Assembly (NCBI GenBank): GCA_023429265.1
Contig: JAEYVS010000183.1
Location: 1 to 12,017 of the forward strand
Direction: 5' to 3'
Origin: Bacteroidota bacterium
Lineage (GTDB): Bacteria; Bacteroidota; Ignavibacteria; Tepidaquicellales; Tepidaquicellaceae
Length of the DNA: 12,017 nucleotides
Positions within the stretch are counted from its first letter, which is position 1; every line of letters begins with the position of its first letter. Positions 1 to 7,041 of the stretch are shown here, one piece after another. The notes beneath the pieces were generated by a model. That model searched no databases. It was not told where the DNA came from and saw nothing but the letters and a program-made list of their open reading frames with translations. A program made the translations under genes and the position numbers.

Positions 1-206
1 CCCAGCAGCTTCATCGATGCCAGCAGGTTATCCACCGCGTCGTCCACAAACCTCGTCCTGTCCGTATCCTCTATACGCAGTATGAACTTACCGCCCGTAT
101 GCCTCGCGAATAAATAATTGAATAAAGCCGTCCTCAGCGATCCCAGGTGAATATACCCGGTCGGTGACGGCGCGAATCTTACCCTTACATTACTGTTTTC
201 ACTCAT
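1..206 (-). CDS. gltX: Glutamyl-tRNA synthetase, N-terminal part (gene cut by window edge)
   Basis: Charges tRNA-Glu with glutamate in the cytoplasm. Only the first 68 codons are inside the window; the 3' part lies to the left of position 1. The translated N-terminus has the class I aminoacyl-tRNA synthetase nucleotide-binding start FAPSPTGYIHLG (residues 11-22, the HIGH-like motif reading HLGS), followed by LRTALFNYLFAR and the RIEDTDRTR motif (residues 44-52). This order is typical of bacterial GltX and distinguishes it from GlnS. The start is the ATG at 204-206; the conserved block begins about 8 residues later, so no longer N-terminus is expected. It lies 25 bases downstream of rsmI on the same strand, with no terminator between them, and is probably co-transcribed. 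No Shine-Dalgarno sequence is visible in the A/T-rich gap. Confidence 0.93.
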   Translation of the reverse strand, partial: MSENSNVRVRFAPSPTGYIHLGSLRTALFNYLFARHTGGKFILRIEDTDRTRFVDDAVDNLLASMKLL

Positions 207-231
207 TAAATTCTTCTATTAATTTTAAATT

Positions 232-954
232 TTACTTATTAACCACAATCACAAATTCACCCTTCAGTTTAAAAGTATTGTTCTTAATTATATCCTTCAC
301 TCTTCCCCTTGTCGTATCCTCGAATTTCTTCGTCAGCTCCCTCGATATTGATACCTCCTTGTTTCCCAATACCTTAAGTACATCCTCCAGTGTCCTCATT
401 ATCTTATACTTCGATTCGAATATCACGATTGGCATTTTCACATCCTTCAATTCTTCTAATATCCCCTGCCTCCCCTTCTTCTGCGGCAGAAATCCCTGGA
501 AATAAAACCTCCCGAAATCAAACCCGGAAACAACGAGCGAATGTATCAGCGAGCTCGCTCCCGGGATGCTCTTTACCGCAATACCCTCTTCCACGCACCT
601 GCTTACTAACATACCCCCTGGATCCGATATGCAAGGCGTCCCCGCGTCGCTCACCAGGGCAATACTGCCGCCTTCCTTAAGCTTACCGATCAAATCATCG
701 AGCTTCTTGCTCTCTACCTGCGCGAAATAGCTGATCTGCTTTGCATTGATACCATATTCCTTCAGCATCACACCTGTCACCCTCGTATCCTCTGAGGCTA
801 TATAATCCACATTTTTCAATACATATAGCGCGCGAAACGATATATCATCTAAATTCCCTATCGGAGTCGCGACAATATACAAACACCCCTTCTCTACACT
901 TAGATCCGGGAATTTTTCATCAATAAATTTGTATGCCTCATTTCTTTCCATCAT
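232..954 (-). CDS. rsmI: 16S rRNA (cytidine-1402 2'-O) methyltransferase RsmI
   Basis: Uses S-adenosylmethionine to methylate the ribose 2'-O of C1402 in the decoding centre of 16S rRNA. The 240-residue product has the family's marks in order: LYIVATPIGNLDDIS (25-39), the SEDTR block (54-58), the SDAGTPCISDPG loop (102-113), the IPGAS block (130-134) and the FQGFLP segment (152-157). E. coli RsmI is about 286 residues; this one ends after the methyltransferase domain and lacks the usual C-terminal extension. The N-terminus carries about 22 residues before the first conserved strand. The double ATG at 949-954 is taken as start because it is the only ATG, but a TTG at residue 25 preceded by a purine-rich GAGAAGGGG is a possible internal start. 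It lies 39 bases after aspA and 25 before gltX, probably in one operon. Confidence 0.93.
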   Translation of the reverse strand: MMERNEAYKFIDEKFPDLSVEKGCLYIVATPIGNLDDISFRALYVLKNVDYIASEDTRVTGVMLKEYGINAKQISYFAQVESKKLDDLIGKLKEGGSIALVSDAGTPCISDPGGMLVSRCVEEGIAVKSIPGASSLIHSLVVSGFDFGRFYFQGFLPQKKGRQGILEELKDVKMPIVIFESKYKIMRTLEDVLKVLGNKEVSISRELTKKFEDTTRGRVKDIIKNNTFKLKGEFVIVVNK

Positions 955-956
955 TC

Positions 957-984
957 AATTCGTAATTCTTAATTCATAATTCTA
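957..984. repeat. Four tandem copies of a 7-bp A/T-rich unit (AATTCNT-like)
   Basis: On the plus strand the bases read AATTCGT, AATTCTT, AATTCAT, AATTCTA, four adjacent heptamers with the constant core AATTC. The array fills most of the 39-base gap between aspA and rsmI and runs to within three bases of the rsmI start codon. The period is not a multiple of three, so it would not be tolerated inside a gene. Short heptanucleotide tandem repeats of this kind are known from intergenic regions of other bacteria, notably cyanobacteria. No role can be read from the sequence. Confidence 0.7.
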
Positions 985-993
985 TAATCCGCG

Positions 994-2391
994 TTAGCGT
1001 TTTCTTATCATCGTTTCAGGTCTCAATATCTCTTTAAGTTCTTCTTCGGACATAAGACCTTTCTCCAAAACCAGATTATATACGCTGTCATTTGTCCTCA
1101 AAGCCTCCTTCGCTATGGATGATGCTGCTTCATAGCCCAGCACGGGTACCAGTACAGTGCATAACCCTATGCTATTCTCCACGTAACCCAGGCACACTTC
1201 CCTGTTCGCCGTAATTCCCTTTATACACTTCTCGGTCAAAGTATCCGTACCATTTCTTAGTATATTCAATGTATCGAATAGCCTGAATGCAATCACCGGC
1301 TCCATCACATTGAGCTCTAACTGCCCTGCCTCGCACGCCATCGTAATTGTCAGGTCATTGCCTATCACCTGGAATGCCACCTGGTTGACCACTTCGGGTA
1401 TTACCGGGTTTACCTTGCCGGGCATGATCGAACTCCCAGGCTGCATAGGTGGAAGATTAATCTCATTCAGCCCCGCCCTCGGTCCCGAAGACAATAGTCT
1501 TAGATCGTTGCATATTTTGGATATCTTAACAGCATACCTTTTCAGCACACCGCTGATATGAATGAATACTCCCGTGTCCTGCGTAGCTTCCACCAGGTTA
1601 GCAGATGCCACCAGAGGCAGTTTTGTCTCCTGCCTAAGTATTTCCGAAACAACATCCGTATAACCCTCGGGTGTATTTATCTGTGTCCCGATTGCCGTCG
1701 CGCCCATATTTATCTCGCTGATGAGTCTCATCACGTATGTTATTCTCTCCAGGTCCTCACCCACCATCACAGCGTATGCCCCGAATTCCTGCCCGAGCGT
1801 CATAGGCACCGCATCCTGAAGCTGAGTCCTTCCCATCTTCAGCACATCGTCAAATTGCCTCTCTTTTTCCTCTAGAGCCTCCTTAAACCTCTTTATGGAC
1901 TCAAGCAGCTCCTCAGTCATGAAATAGGTCGCTATCTTGATGGATGTCGGATAAACATCATTCGTGGACTGTGAGAGATTTATGTGGTTATTAGGGTGTA
2001 TGTAATCATAATCACCTTTTTCACGACCGGCATACTCCAGAGCCAGGTTAGCTATCACCTCGTTAGCGTTCATATTTGTCGAGGTTCCGGCGCCGCCCTG
2101 CATCATATCCACAATGAATTGATCATTATATTTCCCTGCTATCACGTCGTCACAGGCTTTTTCGATGACATCACGTCTGTCATCATCCAGAGCTCCCAGC
2201 ATGTTATTAGCGATTGCAGCCGATTTCTTCACATGAGCCAGGGCTCTGATGAAATGTGGAAATTCATTCAGCGTCCTGCCGGTTATCCTAAAATTCTCTC
2301 TCGCCCTCACACTCTGCACTCCGTAATACGCATCAGAGGGTATTTCTGCCTCACCGAGAAAATCGCTTTCTATCCTGTTATTGATATCCAC
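994..2391 (-). CDS. aspA: Aspartate ammonia-lyase (aspartase)
   Basis: Cytoplasmic enzyme that reversibly deaminates L-aspartate to fumarate and ammonia, linking amino-acid use to the TCA cycle. The 465 residues match the fumarase/aspartase family along their length (E. coli AspA about 478). Visible motifs are GGAGTSTNMNANE (99-111), QSTNDVYPT (141-149), the substrate loop GRTQLQDAVPMTLGQEF (187-203) and the signature GSSIMPGKVNPVIPE (319-333). By alignment to the family, Ser320 in the SS-loop is the likely catalytic base, with Lys326 and Asn328 beside it and Thr103, Ser142, Thr143 and Thr189 as carboxylate-binding residues. Gln190, where fumarase C has His, together with VIPEVVNQV after the signature, favours aspartase over fumarase. 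The start is GTG at 2389-2391, directly preceded by an in-frame TAA, so nothing further upstream is possible. It is probably the first gene of aspA-rsmI-gltX. Confidence 0.92.
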   Translation of the reverse strand: MDINNRIESDFLGEAEIPSDAYYGVQSVRARENFRITGRTLNEFPHFIRALAHVKKSAAIANNMLGALDDDRRDVIEKACDDVIAGKYNDQFIVDMMQGGAGTSTNMNANEVIANLALEYAGREKGDYDYIHPNNHINLSQSTNDVYPTSIKIATYFMTEELLESIKRFKEALEEKERQFDDVLKMGRTQLQDAVPMTLGQEFGAYAVMVGEDLERITYVMRLISEINMGATAIGTQINTPEGYTDVVSEILRQETKLPLVASANLVEATQDTGVFIHISGVLKRYAVKISKICNDLRLLSSGPRAGLNEINLPPMQPGSSIMPGKVNPVIPEVVNQVAFQVIGNDLTITMACEAGQLELNVMEPVIAFRLFDTLNILRNGTDTLTEKCIKGITANREVCLGYVENSIGLCTVLVPVLGYEAASSIAKEALRTNDSVYNLVLEKGLMSEEELKEILRPETMIRKR

Positions 2392-2483
2392 TTAGTTTAA
2401 ATTGTGTTAAATTTGTTAATTAAATTAGATGTGAAATATAATTATATTAAATCAATTTAGAATTACAGTAATCTTTCCCAATT
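2392..2483. promoter_or_regulatory. Divergent A/T-rich spacer between aspA and rlmB
   Basis: This 92-bp gap must hold the promoters for both directions. It is very A/T-rich. On the plus strand TAAATTTG at 2408-2415 fits the Bacteroidota -7 consensus TAnnTTTG and lies 69 bases before the rlmB start, but its upstream TTG at 2381-2383 is spaced 24 bases away, longer than usual. No exact match was found for the aspA direction. No ribosome-binding purine tract precedes either start codon. The exact promoters are therefore not resolved. Confidence 0.4.
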
Positions 2484-3236
2484 ATGCTGGTTATAGGTAA
2501 AAATCCCGTCTATGAGATACTTGTCACGACTCCCAAAGAGCTGAATAAAATAGTTCTGCTCAAAACCATTAAACCCGAACCCAAGCTTAAAAAGATGGTT
2601 AAGCTGGCTGAGGAAAACGGCATTAATGTTATAATGCTTAACCGTTATGACTTCGAGAAATTTTTCAATAGGAACAATAAAAAGGAAGGAATTTCCCAGG
2701 GTGTTCTTGGTTTTATAAAGGATTTTGAATACGTCCCCATCAAGGAAATGATTGACGGCATAAAAGAAAAAGGTATAGTAAATCCCGTGGTTGTTTTACT
2801 CGATGAGATAACCGATCCGCACAATATGGGAGCAATTATCCGTTCGGCGGTATGCCTTGGAGCGGACGGTGTCATAATCCCCCGCCATAATTCAGCTGAA
2901 GTCAATCATACCGTATTTAAATCGTCTTCAGGCGCAATAAGCCACATACCTATTGCAAGGGAAACCAACCTCGCGCATAGCATCGAATACCTCAAAAAGA
3001 ACGGGTATTGGGTCATAGGCACTGAGATGAAAACAGATAAAACCATCTTTAATACAGATCTGAAAATGCCTCTCGGGCTTGTCATTGGTAATGAAGGCAC
3101 GGGAATGCGTGATATAATCCGAAAGAACTGTGACATCCTCATCCGCATACCTATGGCTGGAAAGCTTGACTCATTAAATGCTTCCGTTTCTGCGGCTGTA
3201 GTACTTTACGAGATCTTCCGCCAAAAGAATAGTTGA
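2484..3236 (+). CDS. rlmB: 23S rRNA (guanosine-2'-O) methyltransferase, RlmB/TrmH family
   Basis: SPOUT-class methyltransferase that probably 2'-O-methylates a guanosine in 23S rRNA (Gm2251 in E. coli) with S-adenosylmethionine. The 250 residues are the normal length. A short N-terminal substrate-binding domain (about 1-80, starting LVIGKNPVYEIL) is followed by the knotted catalytic domain. Its three motifs are DPHNMGAIIRSA (111-122, with Asn114 and Arg120), LVIGNEGTGM (199-208, with Glu204) and IPMAGKLDSLNASVSAAV (222-239). The start ATG is the first in frame and gives the expected N-terminus. This is the only gene on the plus strand, transcribed divergently from aspA. TrmH-family members modify different RNAs; the N-terminal domain favours RlmB, but the target is inferred. 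Confidence 0.88.
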   Translation: MLVIGKNPVYEILVTTPKELNKIVLLKTIKPEPKLKKMVKLAEENGINVIMLNRYDFEKFFNRNNKKEGISQGVLGFIKDFEYVPIKEMIDGIKEKGIVNPVVVLLDEITDPHNMGAIIRSAVCLGADGVIIPRHNSAEVNHTVFKSSSGAISHIPIARETNLAHSIEYLKKNGYWVIGTEMKTDKTIFNTDLKMPLGLVIGNEGTGMRDIIRKNCDILIRIPMAGKLDSLNASVSAAVVLYEIFRQKNS

Positions 3237-3240
3237 TTGC

Positions 3241-3278
3241 CAATATAAAAAAACCCTCAAGCAAACTACACTTGAGGG
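3241..3278 (-). terminator. Rho-independent terminator of the secreted FN3-repeat protein gene
   Basis: An 8-bp perfect stem, CCCTCAAG at 3254-3261 and CTTGAGGG at 3271-3278, closes a 9-base loop. On the minus strand it is followed by seven U residues (A-tract at 3247-3253). It begins 29 bases after the stop codon of the minus-strand gene. In the plus direction the same hairpin has no U-tract, so it is not an obvious terminator for rlmB. Confidence 0.88.
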
Positions 3279-3307
3279 GAATCTTAAGGGGAAATAAATG
3301 AAACAAC

Positions 3308-6184
3308 TTATTTAACTAATGTCATTCTCTTTACACTTCTAAAATTATCTGTTCTCAATTCATAAAAATATGTTCCTGAAGATAGAGCTGAAGCATCGAA
3401 TTGCACTTCATACATTCCTGCGCTTAGCTGTCCGCTAAATAAATTAGCTACTACCTGGCCAAGCATGTTATACACTACTATCTTTGCATTCTGAATACCA
3501 CCTGATGTCTGTGGAATTCCAAATCTAACTTTAGTTGTAGGATTGAATGGGTTCGGATAGTTCTGGTTTAATTCATAGACCTTAGGTATCTCACCGCCAA
3601 TGTTTGTTAATCCTGTTAGTATGGTTGTAGTAAATGACCATCCTTCAGACCATTCACTTGATCCTGATTGAGAATGATATCTGATTCTCCAGAAGTGCTC
3701 CGTAACTTGAGCAAGTGGTGTTTCTACTGTATATTCTGATACATTTAACCCGGATTTTGCAAATACTATTTCTGTAAATTCATTATCTAATGCAATTTCT
3801 ATTTCATATACGGATTCAATGTTATCGGCATCATTCCAATCTAATACAGGTGTTAGCTCAATGTTTGATGCTCCATTTTTTGGGCTTAATAAAACCGGTG
3901 CGGGCGGCTGAGAGGATTCCGTTGTAAATGTGAATACACTTGAGTATTCTCCCTCTCCGCCTTTGTTTGCAGCATTGACTCTCCAATAATATGTAGTATT
4001 CTCATTTAATGGACTCAAATCATTTGAAAATTCGGAAACAGTCATTGAGTCTACATCTATCACAATGTTATTGAATAAGGAATCACCTGATACCTGAATT
4101 TTATATATTTCAGCACCACTAACATCTTCCCAATCAAAAGTCGTTACCACGCTGATTCCAATGGAACCGTGAGTTGGAGTAAGAAGAACCGGAATCATGG
4201 GAGTAGCAGAAATAGTTCTAAAACCAAATACACTGCTGTATTCACTAGATCCGTTCACATTTACTGACCTGACTCTCCAGAAATACCAGTTCCCATTAAC
4301 TAATGTACCCGGCTGAACAGCAAAGTCTGTTGATGTGATATTTATTTCTTCTAATAATGGAGTTCCAAAAGTAGTATCTTGCGAAATTTGTAATTCATAA
4401 CTGTCTGCATTATCTGCTGCATTCCATTCAAGAATAGGCGTAAGAGTCAAACCTGTCAAGCCGTTTGATGGAGAAACTAATTCCGGAGTAGAAGGCATAA
4501 CAATAGGTGCTGCTGCTGTAGTAAAGCTGAACATTTCAGCATATTCACTTGAGCCGTTTACATTTGTTGCTCTGACTCTCCAGTAATATTCTGTACTGTT
4601 ATTCAGTATAGTTGAATCTATTCCATAAGTCGATAGAACGATATTACTAACGTCAACTATAGTATTTCCAAAAGATGAATCTGATGAAATTTGAAGCTGG
4701 TATGTTTCAGCATTATCTGCATCACTCCAGTCAAAGGTCATTGCAAGATTCTGATCTAAAGCACCATTTTCAGGAGTTAGAAGCTCAGGTACTGAAGGTA
4801 ACTCAACAATCACGTCAACAGTTGTAAAGCTAAATACTTCGGAATATTCACCGGCGCCGCTTGTATTATGTCCTTTGACTCTCCAGTAATATTCTGTTCC
4901 GTTTGTCAGTATACCTGTTGCAAACGAATAAGCTGAGCTCAATATTCCGGTTTCATTCACTATAGTTGTCAAAAATTGTGAATCTGTCGATACCTGGACA
5001 TCGTATGTCTCTGCGTTTATTACATCATCCCAGTTTAAAATCACGTCCAGTGGCTGAGATGTTGCTCCGTTTTTAGGTGCTGTTAAAACGGGAATGTTCG
5101 GAACAGCGATCAGCACATTAAAATTACCCGTAAATTCCGTTATTTGTTCATTCGGCTGTATGGTAATATTATTCAATATCGCGAGTACACTGTATAAACC
5201 ATTTGGAGCTTCATTACCTGCTTTTATGCGCATGGTAATGTCAAAAGTTTGACCGGGAAATAATGGAAATCCCTGACCTTCTCCGAATGTTCCGCCGAGT
5301 TTACCGTTCATTTCGGTCAATTCAAGATTTATCCATCCTATACCATCAAAATATTCTACAAGGATGTCTCCCTGCTCTAGAGCAGCAGTACTGCTGAATT
5401 CATACGGAACTGTAAGGTTTGAAAATGTACCGCCTGATAATTCATTGGTAATTGTAGAGGTAAATACCTCCCAGTCCGCTCCAATGATTACGTTTTGTGG
5501 GAATACGACATTCAATAAAGGAAGTGTGTAAGTTGTAAACGTAAATGCTTCTGAATATTCTCCCTCACTGTCGTTGTTGGAAGCCTTTACTCTCCAAAAG
5601 TATTGTGTGTTTATATTCAGTACACCTGGACCTGCTGTGTATTCGGATGAATTAAGATTTAACTCTTCGATTACTTTAGTTAAAAACTGGGGATCGGTGG
5701 ATACCTGTAAAGCATATGTGTCTGCGCCGTCAACATTATCCCAGTCGAAAGCTGTTGCTGTACCTTGTCCAATAGCATTGTTTATCGGAAGTGTCAATAC
5801 CGGACTTCCTATTACCGTTCTAAAAGTAAACGGACTTGACCAGTCACTGGTTATATTCTCATTGTCTTTATAGCTTACTCTCCAGAAGTATAAAGTATTA
5901 TTCATTAATGCTCCTGATCCGAGAGTAAGTGATGTATCATTTATATTAGTGTCGCTGTATGTAACATTAACAAATTGCTCATCTGTTGATATTTCCAGAG
6001 CATAACTTACTGCTGTGGACATGCTGCTCCAGTTTAAAGTGGGAGTAACAGTCACATTAAAAGACCCGTTGGACGGTGAAATTAATTCCGGTCCTGGTAA
6101 TGGATCTGCAAATGAATTTGCCGTAAAGAAAAAGCTCAACACCAATAAAATTGAGCCGGTCATAAAGTTTTTTAAATTTCTCAT
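3308..6184 (-). CDS. Secreted fibronectin-III-repeat protein with T9SS type A sorting domain
   Basis: Predicted exported cell-surface or extracellular protein of 958 residues. Residues 1-26 are a signal peptide: MRNLKN, a hydrophobic core (about 11-20), and a likely signal peptidase I site after SFA26. Seven fibronectin-III-like repeats follow at about 30-124, 125-219, 362-462, 463-563, 564-664, 665-759 and 760-853, each of the form P-x-L-x-(S/T)-P-x-N-G ... W ... Y-x-(L/V)-(Q/E)-(I/V)-S-x-D ... (Y/F)-W-R-V ... F-T-F-T-T. A different 142-residue segment (220-361) interrupts them. The C-terminus (869-958) is a Por/T9SS type A sorting domain: NQNYPNPFNPTT, then YNMLGQ, GMYEVQFDAS, GTYFYEL, ending KRMTLVK. 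This domain normally directs export through the T9SS and is then cleaved. No catalytic domain is recognised; adhesion, matrix or carbohydrate contact is an inference. It has its own candidate promoter and terminator. Confidence 0.9.
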   Translation of the reverse strand: MRNLKNFMTGSILLVLSFFFTANSFADPLPGPELISPSNGSFNVTVTPTLNWSSMSTAVSYALEISTDEQFVNVTYSDTNINDTSLTLGSGALMNNTLYFWRVSYKDNENITSDWSSPFTFRTVIGSPVLTLPINNAIGQGTATAFDWDNVDGADTYALQVSTDPQFLTKVIEELNLNSSEYTAGPGVLNINTQYFWRVKASNNDSEGEYSEAFTFTTYTLPLLNVVFPQNVIIGADWEVFTSTITNELSGGTFSNLTVPYEFSSTAALEQGDILVEYFDGIGWINLELTEMNGKLGGTFGEGQGFPLFPGQTFDITMRIKAGNEAPNGLYSVLAILNNITIQPNEQITEFTGNFNVLIAVPNIPVLTAPKNGATSQPLDVILNWDDVINAETYDVQVSTDSQFLTTIVNETGILSSAYSFATGILTNGTEYYWRVKGHNTSGAGEYSEVFSFTTVDVIVELPSVPELLTPENGALDQNLAMTFDWSDADNAETYQLQISSDSSFGNTIVDVSNIVLSTYGIDSTILNNSTEYYWRVRATNVNGSSEYAEMFSFTTAAAPIVMPSTPELVSPSNGLTGLTLTPILEWNAADNADSYELQISQDTTFGTPLLEEINITSTDFAVQPGTLVNGNWYFWRVRSVNVNGSSEYSSVFGFRTISATPMIPVLLTPTHGSIGISVVTTFDWEDVSGAEIYKIQVSGDSLFNNIVIDVDSMTVSEFSNDLSPLNENTTYYWRVNAANKGGEGEYSSVFTFTTESSQPPAPVLLSPKNGASNIELTPVLDWNDADNIESVYEIEIALDNEFTEIVFAKSGLNVSEYTVETPLAQVTEHFWRIRYHSQSGSSEWSEGWSFTTTILTGLTNIGGEIPKVYELNQNYPNPFNPTTKVRFGIPQTSGGIQNAKIVVYNMLGQVVANLFSGQLSAGMYEVQFDASALSSGTYFYELRTDNFRSVKRMTLVK
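3626..6097 (-). repeat. DNA encoding seven FN3-like repeats in a 2 + 5 arrangement
   Basis: The repeats are about 94-101 codons each. Repeats 3, 4 and 5 (4193-5101) are each exactly 101 codons by my count, a 303-bp period. Repeats 4 and 5 also share near-identical DNA around the NVNGSSEY segment (near 4255 and 4555), which suggests relatively recent duplication. Repeats 1-2 and 6-7 are more diverged and slightly shorter (94-95 codons). The direct repeats could promote unequal recombination and change the repeat number between strains. Confidence 0.75.
5102..5527 (-). other. Non-FN3 domain inserted between repeats 2 and 3 of the secreted protein
   Basis: Residues 220-361 do not follow the FN3 repeat pattern: there is no YWRV or FTFTT signature. 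The segment is rich in predicted beta strands and has the run LVEYFDGIGW, then a glycine-rich GGTFGEGQGFPLFPGQ and APNGLYSVLA. The last part resembles an immunoglobulin-like beta-sandwich edge. I do not recognise the family. It could be the specific binding module, with the FN3 repeats as spacers, but that is inference. Confidence 0.5.
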
Positions 6185-6224
6185 AATTTGTTTATTTTAA
6201 TAAAAGAATGTTTTTATCAATTTT

Positions 6225-6238
6225 TCTATACAAAGTTA
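6225..6238 (-). promoter_or_regulatory. Candidate Bacteroidota-type promoter of the secreted-protein gene
   Basis: On the minus strand TAACTTTG (6231-6238) fits the TAnnTTTG -7 box, followed by TATAGA. The start codon is about 40 bases downstream, through an A/T-rich leader with no Shine-Dalgarno sequence. A clear -33 TTG at the usual distance is not seen. The 14 bases match the sequence upstream of the Crp-like gene at 13 positions, which strengthens the call. Confidence 0.5.
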
Positions 6239-6345
6239 CCCATATGAACTGCCTTAAAAAATCAGCGAAAAAACTATAATCTTGTCAGTGTGGAGTCTGG
6301 TCGCTTATCGGGATTTGTCCTACAGTATGTAAGCACTCTTTTGTC

Positions 6346-6373
6346 AATTAAAAAACCCGCCGTTAAGCGGGTT
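6346..6373 (-). terminator. Rho-independent terminator after response regulator RR1
   Basis: A 7-bp stem of AACCCGC (6354-6360) and GCGGGTT (6367-6373) with a six-base loop is followed on the minus strand by a run of six U residues and then AAUU. It starts about 41 bases after the stop codon of RR1 and marks the end of the signalling cluster. The rest of the 6185-6414 gap shows only the promoter of the next gene and no further feature. Confidence 0.88.
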
Positions 6374-6414
6374 GGGGCAAAAAGAAGAAATTAAGAAAAG
6401 TTAGTTTGATATGT

Positions 6415-7041
6415 TTAGATCAGTTGGTTTTGTACGGCATAAAACATTAGTTCGGCATTATTTCGCATTTCCATCTTCTCCAGTATCCGCGATCTGTACG
6501 TGCTTATGGTCTTTACACTTAGATATAGCTCGTTTGCAACTTCCGTTGCTTGCTTGCCTGATGCTAACTTACAGAATACCTGGAATTCCCTGTTTGATAA
6601 TGTCTTATGGGGATGGTCATCCATTCGTCCAGCAATGTCAAATGCAAGTATCTCAGCTACAGAACGGCTTATGTACTTACCGCCCTGGTGCACTTTCTTT
6701 AAAGCAGTGATTAATTCCTCAGGAGCGCTTTCCTTGGTCAGGTACCCTGATGCCCCCGAACGTAATGTTCTTGTGGCAAATTGTTCTTCAGGATGCATGC
6801 TTAGTATTAGAATTGGTAATTCTGGTTTTAGTCTTTTTACATCTGCCAATATCTCGATTCCGTTTTTATCCGGAAGCGATATATCGAGAAGCATAATTTC
6901 AGCGTCTGTGTTATTTACCAGGTCCATCGCGTCATGAAAATTCTCTCCCTCTCCAATTACTTCAAATCCCGGTTCTTCGGTTATGATTTGTTTAAGCCCG
7001 CTGCGCACAAGCTTGTGGTCGTCTATGATTATTATTTTCAT
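6415..7041 (-). CDS. NarL/FixJ-family response regulator (RR1)
   Basis: DNA-binding transcription factor, predicted to be activated by phosphorylation. Residues 1-120 are a receiver domain with the acidic pair Asp7-Asp8, phospho-acceptor Asp53 in LLDISLPDKNG, Ser81 and Lys103 in YLTKES. Residues about 145-208 are a LuxR/GerE-type helix-turn-helix: LSNREFQVFCKLASGKQATE, then the recognition helix SVKTISTYRSRILEKM (175-190). The 208 residues are normal for the family. The start MKIIIIDDH is canonical and lies inside the end of HK1, giving a 50-bp overlap. This points to translational coupling and makes HK1 its likely partner. A strong terminator follows. Target genes cannot be read from the sequence. 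Confidence 0.93.
   Translation of the reverse strand: MKIIIIDDHKLVRSGLKQIITEEPGFEVIGEGENFHDAMDLVNNTDAEIMLLDISLPDKNGIEILADVKRLKPELPILILSMHPEEQFATRTLRSGASGYLTKESAPEELITALKKVHQGGKYISRSVAEILAFDIAGRMDDHPHKTLSNREFQVFCKLASGKQATEVANELYLSVKTISTYRSRILEKMEMRNNAELMFYAVQNQLI

Noticed and set aside
994..2391. Class II fumarase as the identity of the aspA gene
   Set aside because: Gln instead of His in the GRT-x-LQDA loop and the VIPEVVNQV stretch after the signature agree better with aspartase.
1984..2400. Long open frame on the plus strand opposite aspA
   Set aside because: It lies entirely antisense to the aspA coding sequence, whose translation matches the family end to end; the antisense product has no recognisable pattern.
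3254..3278. The hairpin after rlmB as a bidirectional terminator
   Set aside because: In the plus direction it is followed by GGAATCTTAA rather than a U-tract, so only minus-strand termination is supported.
6015..6200. 61-codon open frame on the plus strand at the start of the secreted-protein gene
   Set aside because: It is antisense to the signal peptide and first repeat and shows no protein-like features of its own.
6500..6937. 145-codon plus-strand open frame opposite RR1
   Set aside because: RR1 in the opposite strand has all receiver and HTH residues; the antisense frame is a by-product of its codon use.
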